A stretch of 64,000 bases of DNA. Origin: an uncultured Pseudomonadota bacterium. GTDB lineage: Bacteria > Pseudomonadota > Gammaproteobacteria > Steroidobacterales > Steroidobacteraceae. Below are positions 15,278 to 25,516 of the stretch, in pieces. Within the stretch, counting starts at the first letter, position 1; each line of letters opens with the position of its first letter. The stretch spans positions 225,057 to 289,056 of the forward strand of contig CAIRLC010000017.1 in NCBI GenBank assembly GCA_903879335.1, written 5' to 3'. The notes beneath the pieces were generated by a model. It searched no databases and was not told where the DNA came from. It saw only the letters and a program-made list of their open reading frames with translations. Made by a program: the position numbers and the translations under genes.

Positions 15278-16528
15278 ATGTATCTGCAGCGATTTGGTCT
15301 CAACAGTCTCCCTTTCCGGTCCGAACCGGATAGCGATTTTCTGTACCCCTCGATGAGCCACGCGGCGGCGTTGGATGCGCTGCGCCGCGCGACGACCGGT
15401 CCAGGTGGCGTGACCTTGATGACTGGACCCGGCGGCGTGGGTAAAACCAGCCTCGTCGACCGCTTAGTGTTGGGTTTACCCGCATCAACTGCAGTGGCTC
15501 GACTGCCTATCGGTGTGTCATCCACGATCGCGTTGTTGCAGGGATTATTGATCCAGTTCGGCTATGCGCCGTACCACCTCACCAGTACCGAGATGGCGTT
15601 TGCCCTGTGGACGTTTCTGTCGGAGCGCGAACGGGCCGGCGAACGCACCTTCGTCAGCATCGATGAGGCCCAGCGACTGGAGCACGATGCGCTGGTCGCG
15701 TTGCTGGACCTCGTCATGACCGGCAATCCACAACTCGATGTACTGCTCATCGGGGACGCATCGCTCCTCACACGCTTCGAGGATCTGGCGAATGCTCCGC
15801 TGGCCGCGGCCGTCACGCACCGGATCCGACTGAGCCCGCTGCGACCGGATGAGATCGGACACTACTTGCAGCATCGCCTCGACGCAGCCGGCGCTGCGGG
15901 CAAACATATTTTTGATTCATCAGCCATTGAACTCTTGATGCGAATCACGGGCGGTCTACCGAAGTACATCAATGCGCTGGCCGACCACGCCCTGTCAGCG
16001 GCAGCCGAAGGCGGTCGCGACAGAGTACTGACCGAGGATATTCTTGTCGCGAGCCGCGTCATTGGCGCTGACCGCAAAGAGGGCGCATCGATAGGCCTTA
16101 CGGCCTTGAACGCTGCGGCGAGGGCAGCCGACGGCACGGCAACAGAGTCCGCCGTCTCCGGAATCGATGACACCGTACCGTTGTTACCGTTGGCACACCC
16201 CGATAGTGAACGCGTCAGCGACGCCATAACGTTTCGGCTGGTGGTGCGTCAGCAAGGCACGATCTTGCAAACCCTCACGCTGCATACCGGTGAGGTGACG
16301 ATCGGTCGAACCCGGGACAATGATTTGCAAATTGAGTCGCGCTATATCAGCCGACACCACTGCCGCGTGCGACTCGAGCACGGCCAACTGACCATCGAGG
16401 ATCTGGGCAGCACGAATGGCTTAAGCCTGCTCGGTGACCCTATCCGGCGCTGCGAATTGAAGGCCGGAGACGTCGTTCACATCGGCATGCAAGAACTGCA
16501 TGTCGAGTGCTGGGACCCCGCCGTCTAG
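15278..16528 (+). CDS. ExeA/GspA-type AAA ATPase fused to a C-terminal FHA domain
   Basis: 416 residues. Residues 1-25 (MYLQRFGLNSLPF through LYPS) are the N-terminal signature of ExeA-like ATPases. Walker A is GPGGVGKTS (50-58) and Walker B VSIDEA (D129, E130), with the MTGNPQLDVLLIGD sensor region near 148-160. After a low-complexity linker (about 265-315) comes a complete FHA domain (about 318-412) with GR at 343-344, S358-H361 (SRHH) and N380-G381, the residues that bind phosphothreonine. No transmembrane helix follows the ATPase, unlike ExeA itself. No secretion or kinase genes are adjacent. A phosphorylation-gated ATPase is inferred. It stops one base from the stop of tldD. Confidence 0.85.
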   Translation: MYLQRFGLNSLPFRSEPDSDFLYPSMSHAAALDALRRATTGPGGVTLMTGPGGVGKTSLVDRLVLGLPASTAVARLPIGVSSTIALLQGLLIQFGYAPYHLTSTEMAFALWTFLSERERAGERTFVSIDEAQRLEHDALVALLDLVMTGNPQLDVLLIGDASLLTRFEDLANAPLAAAVTHRIRLSPLRPDEIGHYLQHRLDAAGAAGKHIFDSSAIELLMRITGGLPKYINALADHALSAAAEGGRDRVLTEDILVASRVIGADRKEGASIGLTALNAAARAADGTATESAVSGIDDTVPLLPLAHPDSERVSDAITFRLVVRQQGTILQTLTLHTGEVTIGRTRDNDLQIESRYISRHHCRVRLEHGQLTIEDLGSTNGLSLLGDPIRRCELKAGDVVHIGMQELHVECWDPAV

Positions 16529-16529
16529 T

Positions 16530-18014
16530 TCAGCCGGTGCCGCCGACGGTGAGCCCCTCGACTCGTACGGTCGGCAGGCCCACGCCCACCGGAATGGTCT
16601 GCCCTTCTTTGCCGCAATTGCCCACGCCCGCATCGATCTTCAGGTCGTTACCAACCATCGTGACCCGCTGGAGCACTTCGGGCCCCGAGCCGATCAGTGA
16701 CGCTCCCTTCACGGGTTGAGTGATGCGACCGTTTTCGATCAGATAGGCTTCACTGGTCGAGAACACAAACTTGCCGCTGGTCGTATCGACCTGGCCACCG
16801 CCGAAATTCACGGCATACAAACCGCGCTCGACCGAGCGCACGATTTCTTCAGGATCATGATCACCGGGGAGCATGTAGGTGTTCGTCATCCGCGGCAGCG
16901 TGGCATGCGCGAAAGACTCACGACGACCGTTACCGGTCGATCCGGTGCCCATCAGACGCCCATTCAGGCGATCCTGCATATAGCCTTTAAGGACACCACC
17001 CTCAATCAGGGTGGTACAGCGGGTCGGTGTGCCCTCATCATCGATGCTGAGTGAGCCGCGACGCTGCTCAAGCGTGCCGTCATCGACGACCGTGCATAAC
17101 GGACTCGCCACCTGCTCGCCAATGCGGCCAGAAAAGGCCGACGTGCCTTTGCGATTGAAATCCCCTTCCAATGGATGGCCGACCGCCTCGTGCAACATCA
17201 CGCCGGGCCAGCCGCCGGCCAAGACGACAGTCATAGTGCCGGCAGGCGCCGGAATCGCCTCTAGGTTGACACTCGCCGCGTGGATCGCCTGACGGGGCAA
17301 GTCGGCGATGTCGGGATGGCGGAGCAAGGTATCCAGCGAATAACGCCCACCCATGCCCACATACCCCTGCTCCCGGCGTCCACCGGATTCGAGAATGACG
17401 GACACATTCACGCGCACCAAGGGCCGCACGTCCGCGGCCAAAACGCCGCGTGAATTGACGACCAACACGATCTCGTATGAGCCAGCCAGACTCGCCATAA
17501 CCTGTTTGACGCGCGGATCAGCGGCCCTCGCGGCACGATCTAAGGACTGCAGAAATTCGACTTTATCGACATCGGTCAGCGACAAAATCGGATCCTGGGC
17601 CCGATAGAGGCGCGGCGCGGAAACGGGGGCACCAATCTGAATACCGCGCGCGCCGGGCTGTGCGGCCTGTCCGCCATGTCGGACGATCGCCCGCGCAGCG
17701 CGCGCCGCTTCGGTCAGCGTGGATTCGTTGATCTCGTCGGAATAGGCGAGTCCCGTGCGCTCACCCGCGATGGCCCGAACGCCGACACCCTGGTCGATGC
17801 TGTGGGAGCCATCTTTTACGATCCCGTCTTCCAGTGCCCACGATTCTTCGCGAGACCACTGAAAATACAGTTCTGCTTCGTCTAGCGCGTGCTCATGCAT
17901 GAGCCCGAGGACGTTTTCGAGGCGCGGGAGGGAGAGGCCAGCAGGTACGAGAATCGTATCGCTCGCCAACTGGAAGGAATCGATATCGAGAACTGCGTTC
18001 AATGCAAACCTCAA
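16530..18014 (-). CDS. tldD: metalloprotease TldD
   Basis: 494 residues by the longest start (E. coli 481); the metal-binding half of the TldD/TldE peptidase. The zinc motif [11 protein letters not shown], extended HExxxH type, lies near residue 265. Other signatures: [85 protein letters not shown] and the C-terminal GMVGND-type [19 protein letters not shown]. The start is uncertain: TTG 18014 overlaps the nitrilase stop by 4 bases, and TTG 18002 is also possible. Last gene of the long leftward run. Confidence 0.96.
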   Translation of the reverse strand: MRFALNAVLDIDSFQLASDTILVPAGLSLPRLENVLGLMHEHALDEAELYFQWSREESWALEDGIVKDGSHSIDQGVGVRAIAGERTGLAYSDEINESTLTEAARAARAIVRHGGQAAQPGARGIQIGAPVSAPRLYRAQDPILSLTDVDKVEFLQSLDRAARAADPRVKQVMASLAGSYEIVLVVNSRGVLAADVRPLVRVNVSVILESGGRREQGYVGMGGRYSLDTLLRHPDIADLPRQAIHAASVNLEAIPAPAGTMTVVLAGGWPGVMLHEAVGHPLEGDFNRKGTSAFSGRIGEQVASPLCTVVDDGTLEQRRGSLSIDDEGTPTRCTTLIEGGVLKGYMQDRLNGRLMGTGSTGNGRRESFAHATLPRMTNTYMLPGDHDPEEIVRSVERGLYAVNFGGGQVDTTSGKFVFSTSEAYLIENGRITQPVKGASLIGSGPEVLQRVTMVGNDLKIDAGVGNCGKEGQTIPVGVGLPTVRVEGLTVGGTG

Positions 18015-18835
18015 GCGCCGAGGACGCGATTCGTCAAAGCAGGAAACTCAGCGCGTACGCGCCGTAGTTCGGCCAGATCAACGCTGGCCGTGATGACCCC
18101 TGAACCGCGAGGCAAACGTTGCAGCACACGCCCCCAAGGATCGATCGCAATCGTATCACCATAGGTCTCGCGACCATTGGGGTGGATGCCGGATTGGGCC
18201 GCGGCAAATACATAACTCAGATTTTCAATTGCCCGAGCGCGCAGCAAGGTTTCCCAGTGCGCACGACCAGTCGGTACCGTGAAGGCCGCGGGCATCACCA
18301 AAATTTCCGCGCCCGCCGTGACTAAGCGGCGATATAGCTCAGGAAAACGCATGTCGTAGCACACCGAAAGGCCGACACGGCCGACCGGCGTATCGACCGT
18401 CACCACGTCATGACCGGGCGCGACGTGGCTACTCTCGCGATAAGTTTCTCCAGGCTTGCCCGGCACATCGACATCAAACAAATGAATCTTGTCGTAGCGC
18501 GCGACACGCTGCCCATTGCGGTCATAGACGAGCGTTGAATTGGTGACGCGACCATCGGAGGCATCCCCTCGCACGGGCATCGTGCCACCAATGAGCGTCA
18601 CGCGATGCCGCTCGGCCGCAGCGGCCAGAAAATCCTGCGTAGGCCCCTGCCCGATCGCCTCGGCCACCTCGCGCTTATCGATATCGCGCTGCCCGATGAA
18701 ATTGAAATTCTCAGGCAATAGGACCACTGCCGCGCCTTGCTCCGCAGCCTTCGCAATCAGCGGCGCCGCCGTCGCAAGGTTAGCCGCCACGTCGGGCCCG
18801 GAATTCATCTGAACGGCAGCAAAAATACTCATCAC
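18011..18835 (-). CDS. nitrilase-superfamily amidohydrolase (Nit1/YbeM-like)
   Basis: Carbon-nitrogen hydrolase of 274 residues with the catalytic triad Glu ([10 protein letters not shown]), Lys ([14 protein letters not shown]) and Cys ([15 protein letters not shown]). The close match to Nit1-type deaminated-glutathione amidases ([23 protein letters not shown]) makes repair of deaminated glutathione the best guess. Sits between yhdP and tldD, a position kept in Pseudomonas and relatives. 7 bases after yhdP. Confidence 0.9.
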   Translation of the reverse strand: MMSIFAAVQMNSGPDVAANLATAAPLIAKAAEQGAAVVLLPENFNFIGQRDIDKREVAEAIGQGPTQDFLAAAAERHRVTLIGGTMPVRGDASDGRVTNSTLVYDRNGQRVARYDKIHLFDVDVPGKPGETYRESSHVAPGHDVVTVDTPVGRVGLSVCYDMRFPELYRRLVTAGAEILVMPAAFTVPTGRAHWETLLRARAIENLSYVFAAAQSGIHPNGRETYGDTIAIDPWGRVLQRLPRGSGVITASVDLAELRRVRAEFPALTNRVLGA

Positions 18836-18842
18836 TCAATCC

Positions 18843-21800
18843 TCAGGTGCGCGGTGGCGGCAGTGCGTCGGGTTCAGGGGCCGGCGTGGGCAGCTCATGA
18901 CTCGTGGGTTCATGCGACTCGGGCACCACATCGGTCACCGGCGCCTTACCCGTGACCTCGCGTGCCTCGTTCGCTCCGATTCGCTCGATCACCGGTTTAT
19001 CCCAACTCCCCGTGATGTGATAGTAACCGCGCGCAATCCCACCGAGCGGTTCTTTGAACACCGACGAGAACAAGAGCAGTGCCGCGCCGATCGCGGGCCC
19101 CGCAGCCAGGGCGCCAGCTGCAGCCAATGGGCCGCCCACATGCCCCGTGATTTTCGCCGTCTGATCGTAATCGCGCGCCAAAAGGCCCGTCCGACCCACA
19201 ATGCCGATCTCCGCCGCAGGCCCTTTCAAGACCAAATTCTGCGTATAGGCGTTGCCGCCTTTGAAGGCAAAGTCGCCACGGATGTGATCAAAGGCGAATC
19301 CCTTATCGGTCAAATCACTAAAATCGAGCGTCAGTCGGCGCGGTAATGCGGCAATGGACAATAGGCCCAATACCCGTCCGGCTCCCGGATTTACGCCGAG
19401 AACCTGACCCTGCTCGACATCGATCTTTACGTTACCGCTGGCGCGGGTGAACAGCCCCAAGTCAAGACTGCCGGGCCAGCCGAGCGTACCGCTCGCGTGC
19501 GCATGTTTTCCGGTGAGCGTCTGTTGGAATCCCCAGGCGTTCAATGTGTCTTGCATGTCCGAACTGTCGAAGAGAAAGTTCAGGGAGCTCGTCTGTCCCC
19601 CAGGTCCCGTGGTCCAACTGCCCTTGGCGGAGCCCTCAAACGAATTGCCGCGCAACACCGCTCGATCCAACAACAAGCCATCCGGACCGCGCGACAGATT
19701 GGCCTCCAGTGATCCAAAGCGTCGCTTTTGGACTTCGAGATTACGAACCTTGATCGCGATCGGCGGAAGTTGTGTTGGATCGGTCTCGTCTTCTTCGGGT
19801 GACGCTGAAACATCCGCGCGCTCACCAATCAGAAGTCGATCCATATCCAGCGTCAGTGGATCGCCGCTACGCAAATCATAGGGGACCACAATCACGCCAC
19901 GCGCAGCCGGTCCCTCGACCGCCACATGCCAACCGCTGTCGTGCCCGTTCAAGGTCAGCGATACATCGGGAAAGCGGAAGCCGAAAATATTGAAATGATC
20001 AACCACGAGCGTGCTGCCCGACATCAAGCCGGCAAACGCGCTACCCGGATGCTCACGGAGTCGCACGCGCAACCACGCAGAGAGGTCATAGTCAGGCAGA
20101 CGACCCTCAAGCCACACCCCAGCGCCCTCATGCAACTGCGGAGCACCCGCCCCAAGATGGATCGCGCCACGCGTCAGCGATAACTCATCATTATCAGCAC
20201 GCCACTCGAACGCCGAACTGTCCCGACCAATTTGCGCGCGCAGCGTCATCGCCAATGGATGTGGCGGCGTCGGCTTGGTCCCGGGTGGCGTCGGCGTGCT
20301 GTCGTCCACTTGAAAATCGATGGATAAGTCGGTGCGCAGAACCCGTATCGAGTCGGCCGCCTTAGCCAGCGGCGTGGGAAAACTCATCGACAAGCCCTGC
20401 AGCGTGGACTGCAGCTGTACGGTACCGACACCCCACCGCGTCTCGACTTCGTGCACCGTCGGCCGTGTATCGGGCGGAGCATCCGCGGGCACGGGATCCG
20501 GTGGAAGTTGCCACTCGAGACGCGGGAAACGAGCCGTCAGCGTCCAGTCCGCCGCACCACCGATCCAGTTGCCGTGATCAATACCCAGCGCCGCCTGCGC
20601 ATGATCACCCAGCACCCGACCTTCGCCAGTCACGGTTAGGGCATGCTCCATGCCTTTACCGGCTACCGCGCGGATGGAAAACCGTGCCGGCCCACCCAGC
20701 AGTGTCGCCGTCACTTTTGAGGCTGTCACATCGCGGTTGTGAATGAGCAAGGCCCCAGTTACGTCGCGCGCCGGCTCGTCGAGACCTGGGATTTTGACTA
20801 AGGCGCGGTCAATGCGTGCGTCTACCGCCACGACACGATCCGCAAAATGTCTAAATGGCAGCACCAGCTTCAGGTCACTGCTGACCGAACCTTTACCTGC
20901 CAACTTCATGAAGACCGGACCGAGCTTGGGCCCGACCATGGAATTTTGCAGATAAGCCAAGGTATCGCGGACATCGCCTTCGATTTTCGCGTCCGCGGTG
21001 AGCTCGGCTTCCCTGAAATCCTCCATGCCGGAAACGGCTTGCCGAATGACCAGACCGTGGGCGCGTCCTTGCTTGGCATGCACAATGAAGCCACTGTTCT
21101 TGAACTCAGCGTCCCCCGCTAACTCTTCGAGATCGCCGAACTCGTCGTGGAAATGCAAACGCAAATTGGAATACTTAAAGGCAATACGGAACAGCCCACC
21201 GCCATCGTGAAACGGGAATCGCCTCAGATCACCGCTCAGTTCTGCATGGCCGTCGGTGACCTCACCCGCGAGAAAGGCGTGGTCAAGCCAATCCATGGTC
21301 CGGGCGGGTAGTTTCTTGCCCGGCAGATAACGGTTGGCGTTTACCGCCTGAATGCCCGCAAACTGGAAGTCCAAATTGATGTCGGAGGGGATCTGGGGAT
21401 CAGCGGGTAGATAGAAATGGGCGCCACCGTGAGCATGCGCACCGAGCGTCGACAGTTGTGTATCGGTCAGCGCAAAGCGCCATCCATCGGACTTCCAGCC
21501 TATATCAAAGTGGGCGCTCAATTCTTCGACAGGAATCGGTTCACGCAAAGCGCGCGCCAAATCAAGCGTCATACCGGATGAATGCAGTTCGCCGGAGGCG
21601 TGGTCGTCCGCCCCGGCGATGAAACCGGAAATTCCGGTAATGCCTGGGATGGACTCGAAGGCACCAATCGCAACCTCACTGAATTGAGCGCCGCCATTCA
21701 GGCGCCAACCACGCTTTGCCTCGCGCGTGACAGCGATATCGACACTGCTGAGTTGACCGCGCGGTGCGATTGCAAGGCCCATACTGCGAGCCCGTCCTTG

Positions 21801-22871
21801 CGGCAGCAAGCCGGCCAAGGCGCCGAGTGCATCCAAATGCACAGAGGGCGAACGCAGGCGAAAGACGCCACCATCTTCGGCACCCGGCGCAAAACGGAAT
21901 TCAAACTCGCCGCGCCGCCAAGGATCATGACCCGGATCAATGGTGATGCCTGAACCCTTGGCACGCCAACCACGGCCATCCCGATCGGCACTGACCGAGC
22001 CGGATAGCGCCACAAATCGTTGCGTCACTGCATCATCAGTCGCCGGTCCAACGACGTCGGTCAACGCCAGATCCGCGGCGACATGATCCACCTCCGGGCC
22101 TTGCCCAGAGACCGTCGCCGACAAGTCACCGTGGCCCGCAAGTGGCTCAGTCCAACGCGGCAGCAAGGCAGTCCAACCGGCCAGCGAGGCTTGCTTGAGA
22201 TTGAGATGGCTGGTCCAACGCAGTGCCGCTGAGTTGGTCAAATCGCCGCGCAGATCAATATCTGCAGCGACGCGTGACGCTAAGGTTTCCGGCAAACGCA
22301 CCTGGGCTGAAAGACGCAGTGCCTTGGGGTCACGCTCCAAGTCCATCGCCACTCGATCGACCTTCCACGGCGCACTCTCGGTCCGTAGATCGCGAACCGT
22401 CACCGTGCTGTCTTCGATGCGCACGTGCCCAATGGGCACTTGGTCGAGCGGAATATGCGTATCGTCGGACGACATCGGACCACCACGCAGTTCGATCCCG
22501 TTCGGCGTCAGAAAAGCATACAAGCGAGCGCCATCCAAGACGACGCGGACCGAGGCCGGATGCAGCGTCCGCAAGGCCCGCCATAGATCGAGACCGACGC
22601 GCCCGGAGCGCGCGGAGACGACGGCACTGCGCTGACCTTTGAGGGTGATGCTCGCGTTCTTGAAGACCAGTTCAGGCCCATACAAACCCAGGCGCGCATC
22701 GAGGCTGTCATAGGAAAATCGAAGCCCCGTCAGGACTTCCACGCGGGCCACCAGTCGTGGGCCCAGTTCTGGCGAGCGCGCCAACCAAACGTCCAAACCG
22801 ATCACGGCCGCGCCCAGCACAAGCACCAGGACGGCCAACGCGATCGAGAACCATTTGGCGATTTTCACCAT
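18843..22871 (-). CDS. yhdP: YhdP family AsmA-like envelope lipid-transport protein
   Basis: 1342 residues, one N-terminal transmembrane helix (about 5-30, FSIALAVLVLVLGAAVIGLDVW) and a very long periplasmic part of beta-strand repeats. The C terminus carries the AsmA2/YhdP end (VLGVNPGAGRVLGLLSIAALPRR and KGFAFDHIRGDFAFKGG), then an Ala/Gly hydrophobic stretch and a Pro-rich tail. E. coli YhdP, with TamB and YdbH, carries phospholipid to the outer membrane and supports the permeability barrier. ATG 22871 is chosen because a GGGTGGG ribosome site precedes it; a TTG five codons upstream is possible. Lies 17 bases after rng. Confidence 0.93.
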   Translation of the reverse strand: MVKIAKWFSIALAVLVLVLGAAVIGLDVWLARSPELGPRLVARVEVLTGLRFSYDSLDARLGLYGPELVFKNASITLKGQRSAVVSARSGRVGLDLWRALRTLHPASVRVVLDGARLYAFLTPNGIELRGGPMSSDDTHIPLDQVPIGHVRIEDSTVTVRDLRTESAPWKVDRVAMDLERDPKALRLSAQVRLPETLASRVAADIDLRGDLTNSAALRWTSHLNLKQASLAGWTALLPRWTEPLAGHGDLSATVSGQGPEVDHVAADLALTDVVGPATDDAVTQRFVALSGSVSADRDGRGWRAKGSGITIDPGHDPWRRGEFEFRFAPGAEDGGVFRLRSPSVHLDALGALAGLLPQGRARSMGLAIAPRGQLSSVDIAVTREAKRGWRLNGGAQFSEVAIGAFESIPGITGISGFIAGADDHASGELHSSGMTLDLARALREPIPVEELSAHFDIGWKSDGWRFALTDTQLSTLGAHAHGGAHFYLPADPQIPSDINLDFQFAGIQAVNANRYLPGKKLPARTMDWLDHAFLAGEVTDGHAELSGDLRRFPFHDGGGLFRIAFKYSNLRLHFHDEFGDLEELAGDAEFKNSGFIVHAKQGRAHGLVIRQAVSGMEDFREAELTADAKIEGDVRDTLAYLQNSMVGPKLGPVFMKLAGKGSVSSDLKLVLPFRHFADRVVAVDARIDRALVKIPGLDEPARDVTGALLIHNRDVTASKVTATLLGGPARFSIRAVAGKGMEHALTVTGEGRVLGDHAQAALGIDHGNWIGGAADWTLTARFPRLEWQLPPDPVPADAPPDTRPTVHEVETRWGVGTVQLQSTLQGLSMSFPTPLAKAADSIRVLRTDLSIDFQVDDSTPTPPGTKPTPPHPLAMTLRAQIGRDSSAFEWRADNDELSLTRGAIHLGAGAPQLHEGAGVWLEGRLPDYDLSAWLRVRLREHPGSAFAGLMSGSTLVVDHFNIFGFRFPDVSLTLNGHDSGWHVAVEGPAARGVIVVPYDLRSGDPLTLDMDRLLIGERADVSASPEEDETDPTQLPPIAIKVRNLEVQKRRFGSLEANLSRGPDGLLLDRAVLRGNSFEGSAKGSWTTGPGGQTSSLNFLFDSSDMQDTLNAWGFQQTLTGKHAHASGTLGWPGSLDLGLFTRASGNVKIDVEQGQVLGVNPGAGRVLGLLSIAALPRRLTLDFSDLTDKGFAFDHIRGDFAFKGGNAYTQNLVLKGPAAEIGIVGRTGLLARDYDQTAKITGHVGGPLAAAGALAAGPAIGAALLLFSSVFKEPLGGIARGYYHITGSWDKPVIERIGANEAREVTGKAPVTDVVPESHEPTSHELPTPAPEPDALPPPRT

Positions 22872-22888
22872 CCGGGGCCCACCCAATC

Positions 22889-24355
22889 CTAAAGCAGAAC
22901 CACGTCGTACTGATCCTCGGAATACAGGGCCTCGGTTTGAAGCCGTATCGGCTTCCCGACCAGCACTTCCAGTTCGCCCAGCGCCGCGGATTCCTCGTCG
23001 AGCAGTAATTCAATCACGTCCTGATGCGCAAGCACCATGAGTCCTTGCACCTCAAACTGTCGGGACTGCCGCAGGGTCTCACGGAAAATCTCATACACTA
23101 CGGTTTCCGCCGTTTTAACGAAACGCCTCCCCTCGCAGGTCGGGCACGCCTGGCACAACAGATGCTCGAGACTTTCGCGAGTACGTTTACGCGTCATCTC
23201 GACCAGGCCGAGTGGCGATACGGAAGAGATCTGTGTGCGCGAGTGATCGGTCGAGAGACTTTTCTCAAGTGCCTGCAACACTTGTCGACGATGGTCTTCG
23301 TCAGTCATATCGATGAAATCGATAATGATGATGCCACCCAAATTGCGCAGACGAAGCTGGCGCGCAATGGCGACCGCAGCCTCAAGATTCGTTCTAAAAA
23401 TCGTATCTTCGAGATTACGGTGTCCGACGAAGGCGCCGGTGTTGACGTCGATCGTGGTCATCGCCTCAGTCTGGTCGATGATCAGATAGCCACCCGACTT
23501 CAGCGCGACTTTACGATCCAAAGACTTCTGAATTTCGTCCTCGACGCCGTAGAGATCCAGAATCGGTCGGTTGCCACGGTAGAGCTCGATCTTTTCCAAG
23601 CTCTCCGGCATGAAGGTCTGCGCGAATTCAATCATCCGCTCGAAGGCCGGTGGCGCATCCACTTGGACACGTTCAACGCCACGCCCTAAGAGGTCGCGCA
23701 GCATGCGCACATCCAGCGGCAAGTCTTCGTGCACACGTGCGCCCGACGGTGCTCTAAATCCGGCATCCGAGACCACTTCCCAGAGACGGCGCAAGAACAG
23801 CATGTCGGCGCGCAGCGCTTCCGCATCAACGCCTTCGGCCACCGTACGGATGATATAGCCGCCCGGCGAGCCTGAGGCGAAGCCCTCCAGCGCCGCGCGC
23901 AGTCGCGTCCGTTCAGCTTCATCTTCAATTCGCGCGGATACACCCACGCCACGCCCCTGCGGCATGTAAACCAAAAATCGTGAGGGCAGCGTAATAAAGG
24001 TCGTCAACCGCGCGCCTTTCGTGCCTAGCGGGTCCTTCAACACTTGCACGAGAAGCTCATCGCCTTCGGCCACAGCCGCCCGAATATCATCCGCCGCCGG
24101 TGTTTCAAAGACCGCGCCGACATCATCGCGACGCGCAATGTCAGACACATGCAAAAAGGCGGTTCGCTCGAGCCCTACATCGATGAAGGCCGCCTGCATG
24201 CCAGGCAACACACGCGACACGCGGCCCTTATAGATATTGCCGGTGATGCCTCGCCGATTGGCGCGCTCGATATAGACCTCTTGCAGGACGCCATTTTCGA
24301 GAAAAGCAGCGCGACTTTCTCGAGGGGTGACGTTGACCAGAATTTCTGCTGTCAC
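22889..24355 (-). CDS. rng: ribonuclease G
   Basis: 488 residues, single-strand endoribonuclease for 16S rRNA 5' maturation and mRNA decay. N-terminal S1 domain (about 35-125; GNIYKGRVSRVLPGMQAAFIDVG), then the RNase E/G catalytic core with catalytic Asp in TTIDVNTGAFVG and IIIIDFIDM, and the zinc-link CPTC. It lacks the long C-terminal scaffold of RNase E. Starts inside the maf stop (ATGA overlap). The maf-rng-yhdP order is a conserved gammaproteobacterial block. Confidence 0.96.
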   Translation of the reverse strand: MTAEILVNVTPRESRAAFLENGVLQEVYIERANRRGITGNIYKGRVSRVLPGMQAAFIDVGLERTAFLHVSDIARRDDVGAVFETPAADDIRAAVAEGDELLVQVLKDPLGTKGARLTTFITLPSRFLVYMPQGRGVGVSARIEDEAERTRLRAALEGFASGSPGGYIIRTVAEGVDAEALRADMLFLRRLWEVVSDAGFRAPSGARVHEDLPLDVRMLRDLLGRGVERVQVDAPPAFERMIEFAQTFMPESLEKIELYRGNRPILDLYGVEDEIQKSLDRKVALKSGGYLIIDQTEAMTTIDVNTGAFVGHRNLEDTIFRTNLEAAVAIARQLRLRNLGGIIIIDFIDMTDEDHRRQVLQALEKSLSTDHSRTQISSVSPLGLVEMTRKRTRESLEHLLCQACPTCEGRRFVKTAETVVYEIFRETLRQSRQFEVQGLMVLAHQDVIELLLDEESAALGELEVLVGKPIRLQTEALYSEDQYDVVLL

Positions 24356-24942
24356 TCATCTGCTCCCGTCTGCCACATCGGAACGCCCGCGGTACTCAAC
24401 AATTGAGCCGTCTCAGCCAAGGGCAATCCCATCACGCCGGAATAGCTGCCTTCGATGCGCGTAATAAATGCCGCTGCAAATCCCTGTACCGCGTATCCGC
24501 CCGCCTTACCCAATGGCTCTCCCGTACTCCAGTACCGTATCTGCTCCGCCTCCTCGAGGGTACGGAACGTCACCTGCGTTTCCGACAAGGCCATCTCTAG
24601 TCCAGGGCGGGTGCGCAGCGCGATCGCAGTCAATACCCGATGTGTTCGACCCGACAACGCGCGCAGCATGGCCAATCCATGACTTTGATCACGCGGCTTG
24701 CCAAAGAGTTCCGTACCGAGCACCACAGCCGTATCGGCCGCGAGTACCGGCAGCCCTTCAGCGTTCAGCCAGGCCGCCTCGGCCTTGGCGGCGGTGACGC
24801 GCTGCACATAGTCGATCGGCGCCTCTCCCGGCCACTGCGTCTCGTCAACGTCAGCTGCACGGACCCGATGGGGAACCCCGATCTGCGCCAACAACTCAGT
24901 TCGGCGGGGTGAGGCGGAAGCAAGGATCAGGAGTGGGGTCAT
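24352..24942 (-). CDS. maf: Maf-type nucleoside triphosphate pyrophosphatase (YhdE group)
   Basis: 196 residues starting MTPLLILASASPRRTELL, the canonical Maf beginning (S-x-S-P-R-R). LAADTAVVLGTELFGKP carries the catalytic Asp. YSTGEPLGKAGGYAVQG is characteristic of the YhdE group, which hydrolyses dTTP, UTP and modified analogues. Coupled by a 4-base overlap to rng; 99 bases separate it from rlmH. Confidence 0.95.
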   Translation of the reverse strand: MTPLLILASASPRRTELLAQIGVPHRVRAADVDETQWPGEAPIDYVQRVTAAKAEAAWLNAEGLPVLAADTAVVLGTELFGKPRDQSHGLAMLRALSGRTHRVLTAIALRTRPGLEMALSETQVTFRTLEEAEQIRYWSTGEPLGKAGGYAVQGFAAAFITRIEGSYSGVMGLPLAETAQLLSTAGVPMWQTGADE

Positions 24943-25041
24943 AACGGATCACGGCCGGCAGTCATCTTAGGCCTAGCAGCATAGCGCGCCACCCATCTCG
25001 CCGCAGGGTCTAGACGGGTCGTCGGATAGCGACGGGCGGCC

Positions 25042-25512
25042 CTATTCGCGATGGTAAGGATGGCCTTTGAGAAGACTGAGCGCTCGATAGAGCTGTTCAG
25101 CCAAAAGAATCCGCACCAACCCGTGCGGAAAGGTCAAGGCAGACAGTGACATGCGCTCATCCGCGCGCTGCAACACGGGCGCATCCAGCCCATCGGGGCC
25201 GCCAATCAAAAACACCACGTCACGGCCATCCCGTTGCCGCGTGGCCCACCAGCGCGACAGTGCCGGGGTATCCACACTACGACCGGTGACGTCCAACGCA
25301 ACCACCCAGGCACCTTTTGGAATGGCGGCGAGCATGCGTTCGCCTTCCTTTTGCGTGGCGCGCTCACGGGCGCCTTGGGCGGTCCCGCGCGGGACTGCCA
25401 CCTCAACCAACTCAATCGGCGCTTCGGCCGTCAGCCGGCGGGCATATTCTTGGTAGCCGGCGTCGATCCAAGCCGGCAGCCGGGAACCGGCCGCCACCAA
25501 CTTCAGGCGCAC
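25042..25512 (-). CDS. rlmH: 23S rRNA (pseudouridine1915-N3)-methyltransferase RlmH
   Basis: 156 residues (E. coli 155), SPOUT-fold enzyme that methylates pseudouridine 1915 in 23S helix 69 on assembled 70S ribosomes. The C-terminal knot is clear: FLIGGPDGLDAPVLQRADERMSL and LTFPHGLVRILLAEQLYRA, ending YHRE. Follows rsfS by 4 bases, as in most proteobacteria. Confidence 0.97.
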   Translation of the reverse strand: MRLKLVAAGSRLPAWIDAGYQEYARRLTAEAPIELVEVAVPRGTAQGARERATQKEGERMLAAIPKGAWVVALDVTGRSVDTPALSRWWATRQRDGRDVVFLIGGPDGLDAPVLQRADERMSLSALTFPHGLVRILLAEQLYRALSLLKGHPYHRE

Positions 25513-25516
25513 GCGC

